This document shows positions 1 through 12,070 of a DNA stretch of 64,000 nt, in pieces. The notes beneath the pieces were generated by a model. The model had not been told where the DNA came from. It did not search any database and saw only the letters and a program-made list of their open reading frames with translations. This DNA is from Pelecanus crispus (taxonomy: Eukaryota; Chordata; Aves; Pelecaniformes; Pelecanidae), in the NCBI RefSeq assembly GCF_030463565.1, contig NC_134662.1:4317001-4381000 (forward strand), read 5' to 3'. The translations under genes were made by a program, and so were the position numbers. Positions within the stretch are counted from its first letter, which is position 1, and each line of letters begins with the position of its first letter.

Positions 1-1084
1 CCCTTCTCTGGCCACGCTCCAGCACCCCAGTGTCCTCCTTGTAGTGAGGGACCCAAAACAACGGGCAATGGGGGACAGTGACCTTTCCCCCCCAAAAAAA
101 GGGCATTTGCAATACAGCCTCTGGGTGCAGCTGTCTGCCACGTCACCTCCACAGCCCCCGCCCCACGGTAGCCCCGGGCGCGACTGCGGTGGCCGTGGTC
201 CCCATGGCCAGCAGCAGCGGGGGGCACGTCCCTCCAGGGATTCGAGCCACGCTGGGGACTTTGAAGCCTTGACGGCAGCCGTGCCCGGGCAAGCCGGGGT
301 CCAAAGGCAGCTCTGCCCTTGGGGCCGTGGCCCCGGGGGTGCCGCTCGTGGCCCCCGCTCCCCGCCGCCCTGAGAGCGACGTGCCGGAGCTGCCTGACTC
401 CCCCCCGCCACACCTACGCGTTCTAATTGCTGATGGTTATTTACCGTAAAGACCACCAACTCTGACAACTCATGTCAAAACCCTACACCAAACTATATGT
501 CTTTATTTCCCCTCTTTTCCTAAACAGATCTATTTATTTTTCCTCCCCGCTCCACTTGCCGCGTTCCCGCCGGCAGGCGCCCGGCGCCGTGGGGCTCCCC
601 TGCCCCAAACCCCATCCCGGGGGCCGCGGGGCAGAGCTGCCCTGTGCCCCCCCGCCGTTCCCCGTCCATGCCTGGCTGGTCGCTGACAGACGGCCGCAAG
701 CCTACGTACAGCGGATCCGCCGCACGCCTGCTTGTTTATTTGCTGTCTCTCAGCCTCTCGATGTTCAAACATAATTGGTTCTGCTCGGAGCAGTAAACAA
801 CGATGCGCGATGCATCAGTGAGCCCTAAACGGCACCTACGTGCAATTAAAATAATTGGGCACGCACCTAGCTCTGATTTCAACGCTCCCCCCCGTTGCTT
901 TTCCCCCTTCCTCTGCTTTTTCTTCGTCTTTTATTCCATCTCGGCAGCCCATCGCGCACCTCCCCGCCTGGCTCCTCTCGGAGCCGGTGCCGGCGCCTTT
1001 TGCCCGGCCGGCGCGGCGCGAGGCCGTGGAGCGGGGGGTCCGGGGCCGTTCGCCGTGGCCTTGGCCCGAGCGCAGGACGAGCTC
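1..1084. other. GC-rich upstream intergenic sequence, no feature
   Basis: GC-rich sequence with an AT-richer patch around 420-560 and 770-870. I see no gene, repeat family or RNA here. Confidence 0.5.
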
Positions 1085-1420
1085 TCCGACGTGCGAGTGA
1101 GATGGTATTCCAGCCCAGACCCATGAAATATAATGAAGGCCCAAGGGACTGTAGCAGCTCCTTGGTTAAAAATGATGCTGTTATATTTAGACAAGGTAAC
1201 TAGAGGCCCCTCTGGACAGCGAGGAGTACAATTTTTTTGTTTAATGATTCCATAATCTGATATAATATCGGGCCTGTAAGACATAATGAAGACCTGGGGG
1301 AGTTTACATCTTTGCAGCATTAAAGGGCCTCTGCTCGGGGACACAGACAGGTGGAGGTTTGAACTTTGATGCAGTCAAACATGTTTTTCTCTGGATTTGT
1401 TTGACATGATTGAGAGGGAA
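1085..1420. other. AT-richer unique island upstream of EFNA2
   Basis: Non-repetitive AT-rich sequence in GC-rich surroundings, with palindromic or homeodomain-like words (AATGATTCCATAATC, TTAAAAATGATG, TAATGAAGGCC). It resembles a conserved noncoding element. Conservation cannot be tested from one sequence. Confidence 0.35.
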
Positions 1421-3783
1421 TCCAGCAGCCGCAGGGAGAGGGGGGAAAATGGTTGCAAACGCAGCAGTGCTTAAACCAAACCCAGGCAGCTGGTTTGCTT
1501 GCGCCGAGGGCGGGCGTCGGGAGAGCTCGGGGGGCCCCGTCCGGGCTCCGCGGGGCTGCGGTTTGCTGGGATCTGCACGGACGCGGTCACGGTCACGGTC
1601 GCGGTGGTCTTCCGGCGGCAGCGGTGCCTCCGGAGCGGGACAGCCGTGCCCGGCCGCAGGCTGCAAGCAGGGGCAGAGCGAGGGGAAAGGCGCAGCCTTG
1701 TCTGGAGAGTGAGGATGCTCCTACCTCAAGCCAACGTGTGGTTTTTTGGTATTTTGTGGTGGTTTTTTTTTTTTTTTTTTTTTTTTGCAAACGCCTTCCA
1801 TGGAGTCTTAAGCGGTTTAAGCAGTTCTAGCCCTGCCCGGGGACGGCCGCGCCTGCGGCAGCTTATGGTGGATCAGCTGGGAACAGCGTCGCGGGTCCCA
1901 GAGGTGCCGCGGTTTGGCAGAGCCGCGCTGAAGGCTCGGTGCAGCGGCGGTTCGTCCGGCTGCACCCCGCCTCTCGCAGGGGCCATCTCCGACGCCGTGC
2001 AGGAGCGCAGCGCCGAGGTGCTTCGCCGACGGGACCAAAGCTGCCGGGGAGCGCGTGCGCGCGGCAGAACCTGCAGCCCGCTTTTCCGAACGGGGCGATG
2101 ACGGGGCGAGGGTTATTCAGTGACTGCCGCACAACGGGGGTGACGCTCGCCCAAAACGCGCGGCAACGCTAAATGTGTCCGGGCTCCAGCATCACCCGTC
2201 AATCTCTCCGTTTTGGAGCAGATCCGTGCCTGGAGGGTTTGTCCCTCATCCCCAGGGACCGGTGGCAATGCCTCCACGCGTGCCATCGTGCCTTGGTGAG
2301 GAGGAAACCCTCCGGTGAGAACCGGAGCTGGATGCGCCGGGACCTTCCCCGCTTTGCGCATGTCTCGGTTTCCGTGCCGGGAGATAACCTAATCCCATTT
2401 AGGCTTGGAGAGAGCTGGCGGATTCCTCCCCTGGGAGCCAGCGCGCGGCGGGGGGTGGTCTGTAATGAATTCCTATCATCCCAGCGCAAAGGTAGCTTAC
2501 AGGAGCGCTCGCTGCAGAAAATATTAGGGTCGCTGCCCTATCATCCCTTGGAGACATCCGTCGTAGATCAGCGATTCCTGCCCGCTGACAGGCGGGCGGC
2601 CCTGGGAGGGCAGAGCCGGCCTCGCGTTCCCCAGCTCTTTCCTTCCTGGAAAAATGCCTTTTCTGCCAAAGGAAGGGTTTTAAAGCCCTGCTCGGGGCCG
2701 CGTTCGCCAGCGTTCCCCGTGCAAACGGCCCCGCGCGGGCACCGCTCTGCGGCGCCGGTTCCCGCTGCGCCCCGGTTTGTTATTTCGCTGCGTTCCAGCA
2801 GCTCCTCGGGGGTCCCGCCGAGGGCACCCAGACCCCGCCGAGGGCACCCAGACCCCGCCGAGGGCACCCAGACCCCGCGCCGAGTCCTGCCGGGAGCCGG
2901 GCGGAGCATCGGCCTCGCACCACGCTGGGGCCAGCTCGGCCGCGGACGGGAGCCTGGGCCGATGCTGCGGTCACCACGGGGTCCGGGCTGCGCGCGGGGG
3001 GAGCCCTGCGAACCGCGGGGAGGGGGTTTGGGAAGTGCCTGGGGAGTCACCCGGGGGTCCCTGTGGTGGGGGGGCCCCCGGGAGCCGTGCCTGCTGCCGG
3101 GGTCCGTTCCGGCTCCCCGCTCTCCCTCTCCTCTCACCTTTATTTATTTATATATATATATATTTTTTTTTTCCCTCCATGGAAAACGACATAATGAAAC
3201 CTGCCCCCTTCGAGATGGGCTTTAATACGGCTCCGTGGCTCGGGCCGGGATGTTTCACCTCGGGAGCTGCCAATCCGTCTCTGTCAAGCTGTCAGCCCCG
3301 ATGCGTTTGCGTGTTGGCTGCAGCCACGCTGCAATTCAAAGTGGATTAACTCTTTGGGCTGCCCTCCCCTCCTCCCCTTCCCATTCCACTTGGGTGGGTT
3401 CAGGCCAAACAGAAAACGCTTTTCCCCCCCCCTCCCCGGTGCTTTCCATATTCAAAAGCTCCTGAAGCGCAGTCGGGCGCCCGTGGGGCGGCTCTGCTCG
3501 CCGGGCTGGCAGCGGGGGCCGCGGGATGCTCTCGGGGCCGGGGGGGCTGTCGGGACCTGCTGCGGGGTGGGTGCCGATGCCAGGAGAAGGGACCACGCGC
3601 CCAGGCTGCGGGGCCGTGGCACCGCGTCCTCGCCGCGGCCGTTAACGGGGGGCTTCTGGGCAGGGCTTGTGCTGTCCCGGGCAGGGATGGGGGGTCCCCC
3701 GCTATCCAAAAGGGGCAAAGGGCTGCAGACCCCCTGCCAAGCCCTGGCTGTTTAGCTGAGCTGCTGCTGCTCGTTCCCAGCTG
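1421..3783. other. GC-rich intergenic sequence
   Basis: No gene recognised. Contains a T run at 1758-1786 (near-pure), a three-copy 20-bp tandem repeat at 2818-2878 and a TTTA/TA/T tract at 3139-3174. Open frames on both strands are proline/arginine/glycine-rich and have no recognisable domain. Confidence 0.5.
2818..2878. repeat. 20-bp tandem repeat, three copies
   Basis: Unit CCGAGGGCACCCAGACCCCG in three near-perfect copies, followed by a partial continuation. Unique context on both sides. Confidence 0.85.
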
Positions 3784-4662
3784 GCTGTGGGGCTGCAGGG
3801 CTATGGGGCTGCAGGGCTATGGGGCTGGGGGCTGCAGGGCTGTGGGGCTATGGGGCTGGGGTCTACGGGGCTGGGGGCTGCAGGGCTGCGGGGCTATGGG
3901 GATGGGAGCTGCAGGGCTATGGGGCTGGGGCCTGCAGGGCTGCGGGGCTATGGGGCTGGGGTCTACGGGGCTGCAGGGCTGGGGCCTGCAGGGCTATGGG
4001 GCTGGGGTCTATGGGGCTGGGGCCTGCAGGGCTGTGGGGCTATGGGGCTGGGGTCTACGGGGCTGCAGGGCTATGGGGCTGGGGGCTGCAGGGCTATGGG
4101 GCTGGGGTCTATGGGGCTGGGGCCTGCAGGGCTGTGGGGCTATGGGGCTGGGGTCTACGGGGCTGCAGGGCTATGGGGCTGGGGTCTATGGGGCTGGGGC
4201 CTGCAGGGCTATGGGGCTGGGAGCTGCAGGGTTATGGGGCTGGGGTCTACGGGGCTGCAGGGCTGGGGGGCTGCAGGGCTATGGGGCTGGGGCCTGCAGG
4301 GCTGCAGGGCTATGGGGCAGGGAGCTGCAGGGTTATGGGGCTGGGGTCTACGGGGCTGCAGGGCTGCAGGATTGGGGGCTGGGGGGCTGCAGGGCTGGGG
4401 GGCTGCAGGGCTATGGGGCTGGGGCCTGCAGGGCTGCAGGGCTATGGGGCTGGGGTCTATGGGGCTGGGGCCTGCAGGGCTGCAGGGCTATGGGGCTGGG
4501 GTCTATGGGGCTGGGGCCTGCAGGGCTGCAGGGCTATGGGGCTGGGAGCTGCAGGGTTATGGGGCTGGGGTCTACGGGGCTGCAGGGCTGCAGGACTGGG
4601 GGCTGGGGGGCTGCAGGGCTATGGGGCTGGGGTCTATGGGGCTGGGGGCTGTGGGGCTGCGG
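3784..4662. repeat. GGGGCTGCAGGGCTAT minisatellite (about 880 bp)
   Basis: Irregular array built from GGGGCTGCAGGGCTAT and GGGGCTGGGGTCTAC/GGGGCTGGGGCCTGC modules, with higher-order blocks of several modules. The + strand is G-rich and all three + frames are open, giving spurious Gly/Ala/Trp-rich ORFs of 300-453 codons. Not a gene. Confidence 0.9.
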
Positions 4663-6360
4663 CTCTTTGCTTGTTTTCCCAGGGGATAAGATTTCCCCCA
4701 GCCAAACCAGCGGCGCTGGGAAGGGCCGGGGCTGCGCCGAGTGCTTGTTGCGGGTGGGCTGAGGCCACGGTGACGGCCGCTGCACCCCAGCCGGCGGGGG
4801 CTGCGGCACAGGACCCCCGCAGGATGCGGCCCCGGCAGCCCGCGGAGGGCACCGGCACTAGGGGGGGGTATTGCCCAAGCAATGCGGTGCTGCTCGGCTC
4901 CGCGCTGCTGCTGCTGCACGCCCGCCCTCAACTTTGGGTGAAAACCACAAGGTTTGGGCACTGGGGACCTTGGGCTTTCACCCGGGGGCCGGGCAGCCCT
5001 TGCACGTCCCCGCTGCGCTGCGGGTCAGCCGTGGCCGTGGGATGCGTGGCCCTGGGCGGAGCGGGGAGCACCCAGCGAGGGGTCTCGGGGCGGGGGGCAC
5101 GGCCACCCCGCTGCTGCTGGGTGCTGCTGGCTCCGGCCACCCTCTTGCCACGGCCCCGTCCTGCGCAGCTCCAACCCTGATCAGGGCTGAGAAAACGATT
5201 ATTATTACAATGGGAGAATGATACTCGGACCGCCGTGAACTTCTCCCAGCACAAACCCCCAGCTTCGCTGGCCCAGGCTGGGCGGCCCAGGCTGGAGCTC
5301 GTGCCCCGCTGCGCTGCGGTGCTGGCAGGGCCACGTGGGAGCCGCGGTCGGTGCCGGAGCTGTCGGCGTTATCGCCGTACGCGCCGGTGCAGGGGCCCTC
5401 CCCGATTTAGCGGCGGCGGCGGATCAGCAGCTGGGAGGTGCAGCTATTCCTGAGGCCGGACCGTATTGCTCGCTAACAGGGCGCAGCCATTACGCCTACA
5501 GACACGATCTGCACAAGCTGTTCCTCGCTCACGCAGCGTGGCACGGGATCGTCCGTCTGTCCGCGTGCTGTTTGCCTGCCAGAGGGGATGGCCGGGCGTC
5601 TGTCTGTCCCCTGCCAAGCCCTTGGCAGGCTACGGTGGCTGCTCGGTGCAGGGGTCCGTGCCGGGGCTGGGTTCGTTGGCCGAGCCGGCGGTGCTGGGGC
5701 TGCAGGGAGCGTTCCAGGTAGAGGCAGGAGGAAGGCTTTGCTGCCGGAGGCTTTTCACAAAGAGCTGCTGCTTTTCCTGCATTTAGCCGCTTCGGGTGTT
5801 TCGATAAGCTTGGCTCAGCTCCTCGGGAAAGTTAAACAAAGCCTTGAGCTGCGGGAGGAGTGAGGGCTCGGCCGGGCCGTCCCCTGCTCCTCACCTGCAG
5901 CCCCGATCCCCCCGACCGGGGGTGAGGTTGGTCCCGGGGGCGGCTGCCCCAGCCCTGCCCGTGGCTGAATTCGTGAGCAAACCATCGCACCCCGACAAGG
6001 AGGGCCCGAGCTTTGGCACCCGGGGGAAATCGCTGTGGGCAGCAGGGAGCCTTGGATTGTCTGCCCCGGCCAGCGCTCCCAACCTGCCCACGCTCCGGGG
6101 GCTTCCAGAGCCCTGGGGAGGCCAGGTGAGCCTCGCTGCAAAAATAAGCAACCCACACGCTGGCCTTGTTCCGCCGGTGCTGCCGGCCGGATGGCAGAGG
6201 TGACGGCGGGAGGGAGGGCACGGTGCGGGGAGCAGAGCTCCGGGGTCCGGTTCCCAGAGGAACCTGCTGCTGCCCGGCACAGGGAGCGGGTGCCTGCTCC
6301 GAGCGACGCGAGGCTGCGAGTCGGGGCCCCGCTCCCTCCTCCCGCGAGCGTCACCTCCAT
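4663..6360. other. GC-rich intergenic sequence, no feature
   Basis: Only short AT-richer patches (5180-5230, 5750-5850). No gene, RNA or known transposon recognised. Confidence 0.5.
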
Positions 6361-6550
6361 CTCGCCTTGGGCGACATCCCCCCGTGCCTCAGTTTCCCGT
6401 GCTGCAGCAGCGTGGTTATTTGCGGGGCTGGTTGCAGAGGCGTCGGCTGCATTAGCATCCAGGTGACATTCCGCATCGTTTCTCACCCCCCTTCGCGAAG
6501 GGGCTGCGGTTTAATTAATGTTTGCAAATTGCTTTGAGGACGGCTGCTGC
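6361..6550 (+). mobile_element. Relic MIR SINE (amniote MIR family)
   Basis: Two stretches match MIR from memory and lie in the right order: CGCCTTGGGCGACATCCCCC then GTGCCTCAGTTTCCC (6361-6397), and TTAATTAATGTTTGCAAATT then GCTTTGAGGA (6511-6540), the MIR 3' core. The gap between them is longer than in the consensus, so an insertion or a second fragment is possible. Confidence 0.55.
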
Positions 6551-8154
6551 GAGAGGTGCGCGGATGCCGGCGGTGCCCAACAGCCGAGCGCTGGCATCTT
6601 GCGGGGGGCCGCGGCCACGGCAGGCGCAAATTGCCACCGCGCTCCCCGAGACAAGGGAGCCGCGCTCGCCCGCGCCGGCACGGCTCCGGCGTGGGATGAT
6701 GGCTCAGCAGCTGGGGGAAGGCTTTATCTGCAGCTGGATTTCGGGGCTGGATGTTTTAACAAGCGTCGGATGAGGCAGCAAAACGTGCCCGGTGCTGCCG
6801 GGGGAGAGGCGTGTGCCTGCTCGGGGGGGAAGCAGCGCCTGGGACGGCCCCGGGCGAAGCGTGTCCGTGCGTGGAGGGCGCGTGAGGAGTTTGGATGTTT
6901 CCCTCCTCCAGCTTTCCGCCCTGAGCTGCGGTTTGGGGTTGTTCCACCCTTCCCGCTGGAGAGGAGCCGGTGCCTGGGGTCCCGGGGGATCCACGCAGGA
7001 GCTCTGGGCTCAGGGGCGCAGCCGGGTTCGGGTTATTAATTGCAGCGTTTTGCACCGCTGCGTCCGCTTTGGGAGGGGTTTCCTAAATAAAGCGGGGGCT
7101 CAGGGAGCCCGGCGGGCTCCAGAGGCCTCTCCCGGCTGATGAAACCCGGCTGCTGGAGTCCGGCCGTGTTGGTGGGTAGCCCACCGTGCTGCACCCCCAG
7201 CCCCATGAACCTGGGGTCGTCCCTCCCCATCGGGGACCCCGAGGGACGATCCCCTAACCCGGAGCCGCCGACCTGGAGAGCGGCCACGTGCCCGGAGCCA
7301 TCGTCCCGCGCTCCTCCCAAAGCCATGGGTGCCCCTGGGCACGGCCAACGTCGGTCGCTCGTGAGCGGCTCCGGTGCGGCTCTCCCGATGGTTTCTGGGC
7401 TGGGGGGCTTGTGCGAGGCTGTCCCGCCGCCGGCAGCCCGACGGATGGAGATGAAGCGCGCGGCAAGTTTCGGCATCCAGCCGCCCCGGGACACGGAGGA
7501 GCCAGCGCCGGCAGCTCGCCGCAGCGGCTCGTCGCCCTCGCCGCGCGGTTGCCCGCCGCCCGCCCGTGCCAGCCCGTCCCTCCCGGCCGGGGGGGAGCAG
7601 CCGTCCCCCCTGCGCACCCAGGGCTGCCCGTGGTCAGGAGCTTTGCCGTCAGCGCCGGCGCGGCTCGGGGGAGCGCAGAGGCCCAGGCTGCCAGCGGCCG
7701 CTAATGAGCCGCAGTAATGCACTGGTGGCTGTTCATTACTTTGGGGTTTCTGACATTTGGGTCACTTAATGGATTTGTTTCTTCCCCCCCCACCCCGCAT
7801 CCTCCCCCTCTCCTGCCGGTGGCTGCCCAGGACCGGCTGTAAATTAGCCCTTAATTTCTCACATGTGTCTTTACTTAAATAGCAAACGTGCGAAACAGCA
7901 AACTCCCCCCTGCTCACCCCCTCCCCGCCCTCTCGGGTGTTTTTGGGGGGGGGGGGGGGGGGGTCCGGTGCTGGCGGATGCCCGGGGCTGCCGCGCTGGC
8001 TCTCTGCCAGCGATGCCGGGGCATCGGCACGACCCCGCTGCCGGCCGGGATCCCCCCCCCCCCCGCCTCCCCGGGACCCCGCGTCTGCGCGAGGGTTTGC
8101 GTTCAGGCTGCGAGAGCTCCGAGGGACCCGCCTGGGCCCCTTTTTTTCCTGTTG
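6551..8154. other. GC-rich intergenic sequence with G19 tract
   Basis: No gene recognised. A G19 homopolymer lies at 7945-7963. Frames such as the long minus-strand one across 7036-7722 are composition artefacts without recognisable domains. Confidence 0.5.
7945..7963. repeat. G19 homopolymer
   Basis: Nineteen consecutive G after TTTT. Quadruplex-prone and length-unstable. Confidence 0.85.
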
Positions 8155-8480
8155 CAGCTAAATTATAACCAGCCTTTGTAAGGAGGCGGCAGGCTCGCCT
8201 CTGCGCCGGCTCTTCCCAGGGATTTCTGCTGCGACTCTTCACCTTTTAAGTGGGAAGTTTTTTTCTTTCGGTAGCAAATATTTTCCATAATTTCTAGGCT
8301 GATACAATTAAAGTTAAAGACGACGGGTGTAAATTATACCTCCCTGCAACCGGCCTCACCCCCCTAGAGTAGCTAGGGGCTGGAAATACGAGGATTTGCA
8401 ATAATTAAGGCAAATAGTTGTTTTTGTTTGGTAAGAAAAACAACCCGGTGCTGTTAGAAAGGCGGCAAGAAAACCCATAG
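8155..8480. other. AT-richer unique island
   Basis: Unique sequence with TAAATTATAACCAGC, AATATTTTCCATAATTTC and ACAATTAAAGTTAAAG. Candidate noncoding regulatory element; nothing shows its function. Confidence 0.3.
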
Positions 8481-9083
8481 AAAATGTTTTCCTTCCAATT
8501 ACCGAGAAGGGGGGCAGAAAAGTCGTTACGTGCAAAGCTGGCGCTGGGCTCCGCGCCGGGCGGAGACGTGGAGGGACTAAACCAGGACCAGGCTGCGAAG
8601 CGAATGGAGCTGGATGGCGAGGATTAACCGGGCTGCTTCCTTGTGCTCGCCCCTCACCGGCCATTTTCCAGGGAATTTGATCCGTGACTTCCCGCAGCTC
8701 CAGTGGAGCGTGAGCTGTTGCACTGGGCTGAGCTGGGCTCGCTGCCTGAGCGTGCACCGGCAGCTTCCCCGCACGTTGCCTGCCCGGGCAGGGAAAATCC
8801 ATGCGGAGCGCTGGGGGAAGCAGCGGGACTCGCCGGCGCTGCCCGCCGTGGCCTCTCCGCGCGGCTCCGGGCGCCTCGTGCTTTGCCGAACGGCCGCGGA
8901 ATCGCCAGCCGGCGAGCGCCGGGGCGGGAACCGGCGTGCCAAACCGCGGCCGACCAAAATCGATAGCTGCCGCCGAAAGCAGCGCGATGGTCGTTTTATG
9001 GCCTCCGTTTTCTCGATCCACAAAATAACTATGGAATTGATTAGTCTCGAGGGATGCGGTGAAGCTTGATTAGTTTAGGAATT

Positions 9084-9229
9084 GTGTTCAAAAAACGGGC
9101 AGAGGTGGCACTTGGGGACATGGTTTCGTCTACCCTTGATGGGTTTAGAGCGGACTTGGCGGTGTAGGTTATGGTTGGACTGGATGATCTTGAAGGTCTT
9201 TTCCAACCTCAACGATTCCATGATTCTGT
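9084..9229 (+). mobile_element. CR1 LINE 3' end, plus orientation
   Basis: Contains the CR1 tail signature (GGTTGGACTGGATGATCTTG, TTTTCCAACCT, ATTCCATGATTCTG). Its 5' part, GTGTTCAAAAAACGGGCAGA followed by GGTGGCACTTGGGGACATGG, matches the reverse complement of the element at 10893-11375, so both are the same subfamily. Severely 5'-truncated and non-coding. Confidence 0.9.
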
Positions 9230-10257
9230 AATTATTACTTCAAGGTAGTGCTCTCCGATCCTGTTCCAAAGCCCTTTTGGAGACCCTCGGCAGCGTTTGG
9301 GCGGCTGAGCCCAGCACCAGCCGCCCCGTGGGGCACGGTGTGCCGGGGGGCAGGAGAGCCCCTCGCTTTTTGGGGGGGGTCCCTGCATGCCCCCTGCCCT
9401 GCCGCCCCTGCGGGCAGAAGCGCCGAGCTCAGCGCCGTTCCCTGGAGCGGGGACCTGGGAAACGTCTCACGTGCTTGGAAGCGTCTCCGCTGGCTCCAGC
9501 TCTGTCGGCTGCTCGGACGGAAGGCAGAGCCTCTCCCGGCAAGCCGTGCCCACGGTGGTGCGGGCAGGGCTGGACTCCAGCCTGCTGCTCAACACCTGCT
9601 GCTTTAGCCGCTTGGGACTTTAGTTTGGGCTGAATTTCTCAGTCGAGGCGTCTTTTCCTGTCATTTCGGCCAAATTTGTTTAGCTATTCCCAAGAACAAG
9701 GCTCGGGAAAAAAGACCTTTTTTTTTTTTTTTTTTTTTAAATTGTATGGAAGTATTCTAGTGACCTTTTCTTTGAAAAGCCCGAATGCCCGGTGCCCGGG
9801 ACGCGGAGCTTGGCACGGAGGGGCGGCAGCTCCACGCCGGCTGCCATCCCGCGCTCCAGCTCGAGCCCAAACCCGAACTCGGCAGCTCGCAGGGGCTCGG
9901 CGGAGGAGCAGCGGCGTGTCCCGCAGGCTGTGTCCCCGCTGTCCGGGGGGAGCCGGTGTCCCTGGCACCGCTGCTGCCAGCGCTCCAGCAGTTTGGCAGC
10001 CTAAATGGGGCCAAATAGCCAAAAACTGGAGGCTGGGAGTGCCGGGAGAGCCCAGCCCTGAGCTCGCCTTGCGTCTCGGGGGGGCAAAATTAATCGCCTG
10101 CCTCCAATCCAGACCCTGGAGCTATCGAGCCTGGAGGTGATGGAAATCCGGCTCAGTTCCTCGATGCCACGGCCTGAGCCGGGCAGGGATTCCCGAGCCC
10201 TTGCGTGGCTCCTCCTGGCCTCGGCCACGGGTTTCCTGCTGGTGGTGGTCTCATTTT
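9230..10257. other. GC-rich intergenic sequence with poly-T tract
   Basis: No gene recognised. T run at about 9719-9738. Confidence 0.5.
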
Positions 10258-10318
10258 TTAATGGTTGGACTTGACGATCTGAAAGGTCTTTTCCAACCTA
10301 AACGATTCCATGATTCCA
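10258..10318 (+). mobile_element. CR1 LINE 3' end fragment, plus orientation
   Basis: Only the last 60 bases of a CR1 remain: AATGGTTGGACTTGACGATC, then AAAGGTCTTTTCCAACCTAA and ACGATTCCATGATTCC. Confidence 0.88.
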
Positions 10319-10385
10319 AACGCCCGGCGAGGAGTGGGGTGGCCGGCTGGGAGCGTCCGGGGCTGTCGCAGCCCCCTCTGTGCTT

Positions 10386-10402
10386 GTGTGTGTGTGTGTG
10401 GG
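10386..10402. repeat. Short TG microsatellite
   Basis: About eight TG dinucleotides followed by a G run. Confidence 0.8.
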
Positions 10403-10892
10403 GGGGGCCATGCTCCCTTCCCGCTTTTTGGCTTTCTCGATTATGTTTGAAATTTAAGGTTTTTTGATCTTAATTGGCATTTGCGAGTCTCCCGCCGGCA
10501 GCCGCCGTCCCGCTGCGCAGCGGTTTAGCATTAGGGAGCGGGAGCCGGTTCCCCAGCAGCTCCGGCGCTGGTTTGGCAGCGGAGGACGCGTGCTTCGCCC
10601 CCGCCGGGGGTCCTGCTCGGGCCGGGCGGTGGGCACCTCTCCGGTACCCCGAGCAGAGCCGCCCCTCCGGCGTCAGACCTCCACGGGTGGCCGGAGAGCT
10701 CGGGGTCGAGGAGCACCTCGAGCAGCGCCGTTAGGAAGTTTGTGCGGGGTTACTCATCTAGGGATGTTTGCCTTTGGGATTCGAGGGCAGCTGAAGCCCC
10801 GGAGCGGTTCCGCCCCAGCGCAACCCTTGCCGTGAGCAAACCAAACACGGTCACGACGCCCACGAAGCCCACGGTGGATGGGCTGGGTCAAG

Positions 10893-11375
10893 ATCATAGA
10901 ATCGTCATAGAATCATGGAATTGTTTAGGTTGGAAAAGCCCTTTAAGATCATCCAGTCCAACCATTAACCTACACTACCAAGTCCACTCTACCCTTGATT
11001 GGCTTAGAGTAGACTGAACCATGTCCCCAAGTGCCACCTCTGCCCATTTTTTGAACACTTCCAGGGATGGGGACTCCACCACCTCTCTGGGCAGCCCGTT
11101 CCAATGCTTGACCACCCTTTCCGTAAAGAAATTTTTCCTAATTTCCAACCTAAACCTCCCCTGGCGCAGCTTAAGCCCATTTCCTCTCGTCCTATCGCTA
11201 ACTACATGGGAGAAGAGCCCAACACCCACCTCACCACAACCTCCTTTCACCTCTTCCAGCTGGATCCGCCCCAGAAAAGCTTCTCCCAAAGCATCCGTGA
11301 GAAGGTTTTTCCATGGGCTGCAGCGGTCTCCTGGTGGTCCAGCTTCAGGGGCTTCAAATCCTGAAGCATCCCCGT
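10893..11375 (-). mobile_element. CR1 LINE 3' end, minus orientation (about 480 bp)
   Basis: Read on the minus strand, this is a truncated CR1: a degraded end of the reverse-transcriptase ORF region with the typical conceptual words [21 protein letters not shown] and EVFKKW, then the 3' UTR (TAATGGTTGGACTGGATGAT) and a short octamer-like tail of ATTCTATGA repeats at 10893-10920. The element is 5'-truncated and non-functional. The 5' boundary near 11375 is approximate. Confidence 0.92.
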
Positions 11376-11559
11376 TGCGGGTGGCGTCAGCTCCGGTTTT
11401 TGCGGAGCCGCGGGTCCCCCCCGGAGCTCCCCCCCGGGGCTGTGCCCCTCGGACAGGCTCTGCCGGGGGTCCCCGCGCCGGCCCCCACGCCGGCCGCAGC
11501 CACGTGCCGGGGAGGGACCGCCGCTGGCCCTGTCGGCGTGCCCGGAAAGGCTTTTAGTG

Positions 11560-12070
11560 GCTTGGCTTGATAAATGAAAACAAATAAACTTGATCGACAA
11601 GTGGACAGCTTTATGATAGCTTCCCACTGACAGGGAGAAAGATTGGTTGTCGGTGGCTTGATAGAGAAATATCTCGATGGGAGTCGGACAAAGAGATGTG
11701 TAACCTTGATGGCGGGGGATGAGGAGTTGGCTTGTGCGGGAGGACGCTCCGGCAGCGTTATTCAAAAACAATTCCGCCTTTATTTGTTTTACTTTTTGGC
11801 GGGGGGAGGGATGCAGAGCCCCACAGTTCATTGAGTTTTTCCAAATAGATTTGCTAAATAAATAATGACGACGATCCATATTTTATTTATATCCCACCTA
11901 TCTATATGCAGCACTGGAGGTGTTTTACAATGGACCTCTTTCTCCCTTTTAAAGCTAACAAACTCAAAACTAAAAGCACATTAGATGGAGACAGATTTAC
12001 GAGGATATTTAGACGCTGAAGCATAAAGACAGGCAGCGAGCGGGATTTGCGGAAGCGCCTCGGCTGCTCG
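11560..12070. other. AT-richer unique island upstream of EFNA2
   Basis: About 500 bp of unique, AT-rich sequence, with words such as TTTTCCAAATAGATTTGC, TAAATAAATAATGACGACG and TTTTAAAGCTAACAAAC. It lies 3 kb upstream of the start codon and is a candidate enhancer by composition and complexity only. Confidence 0.35.

Noticed and set aside
10975..11289. Minus-strand ORF with [24 protein letters not shown] text as a host gene
   Set aside because: This text is a well-known translation of avian CR1 3' regions; the segment is a truncated retroposon.
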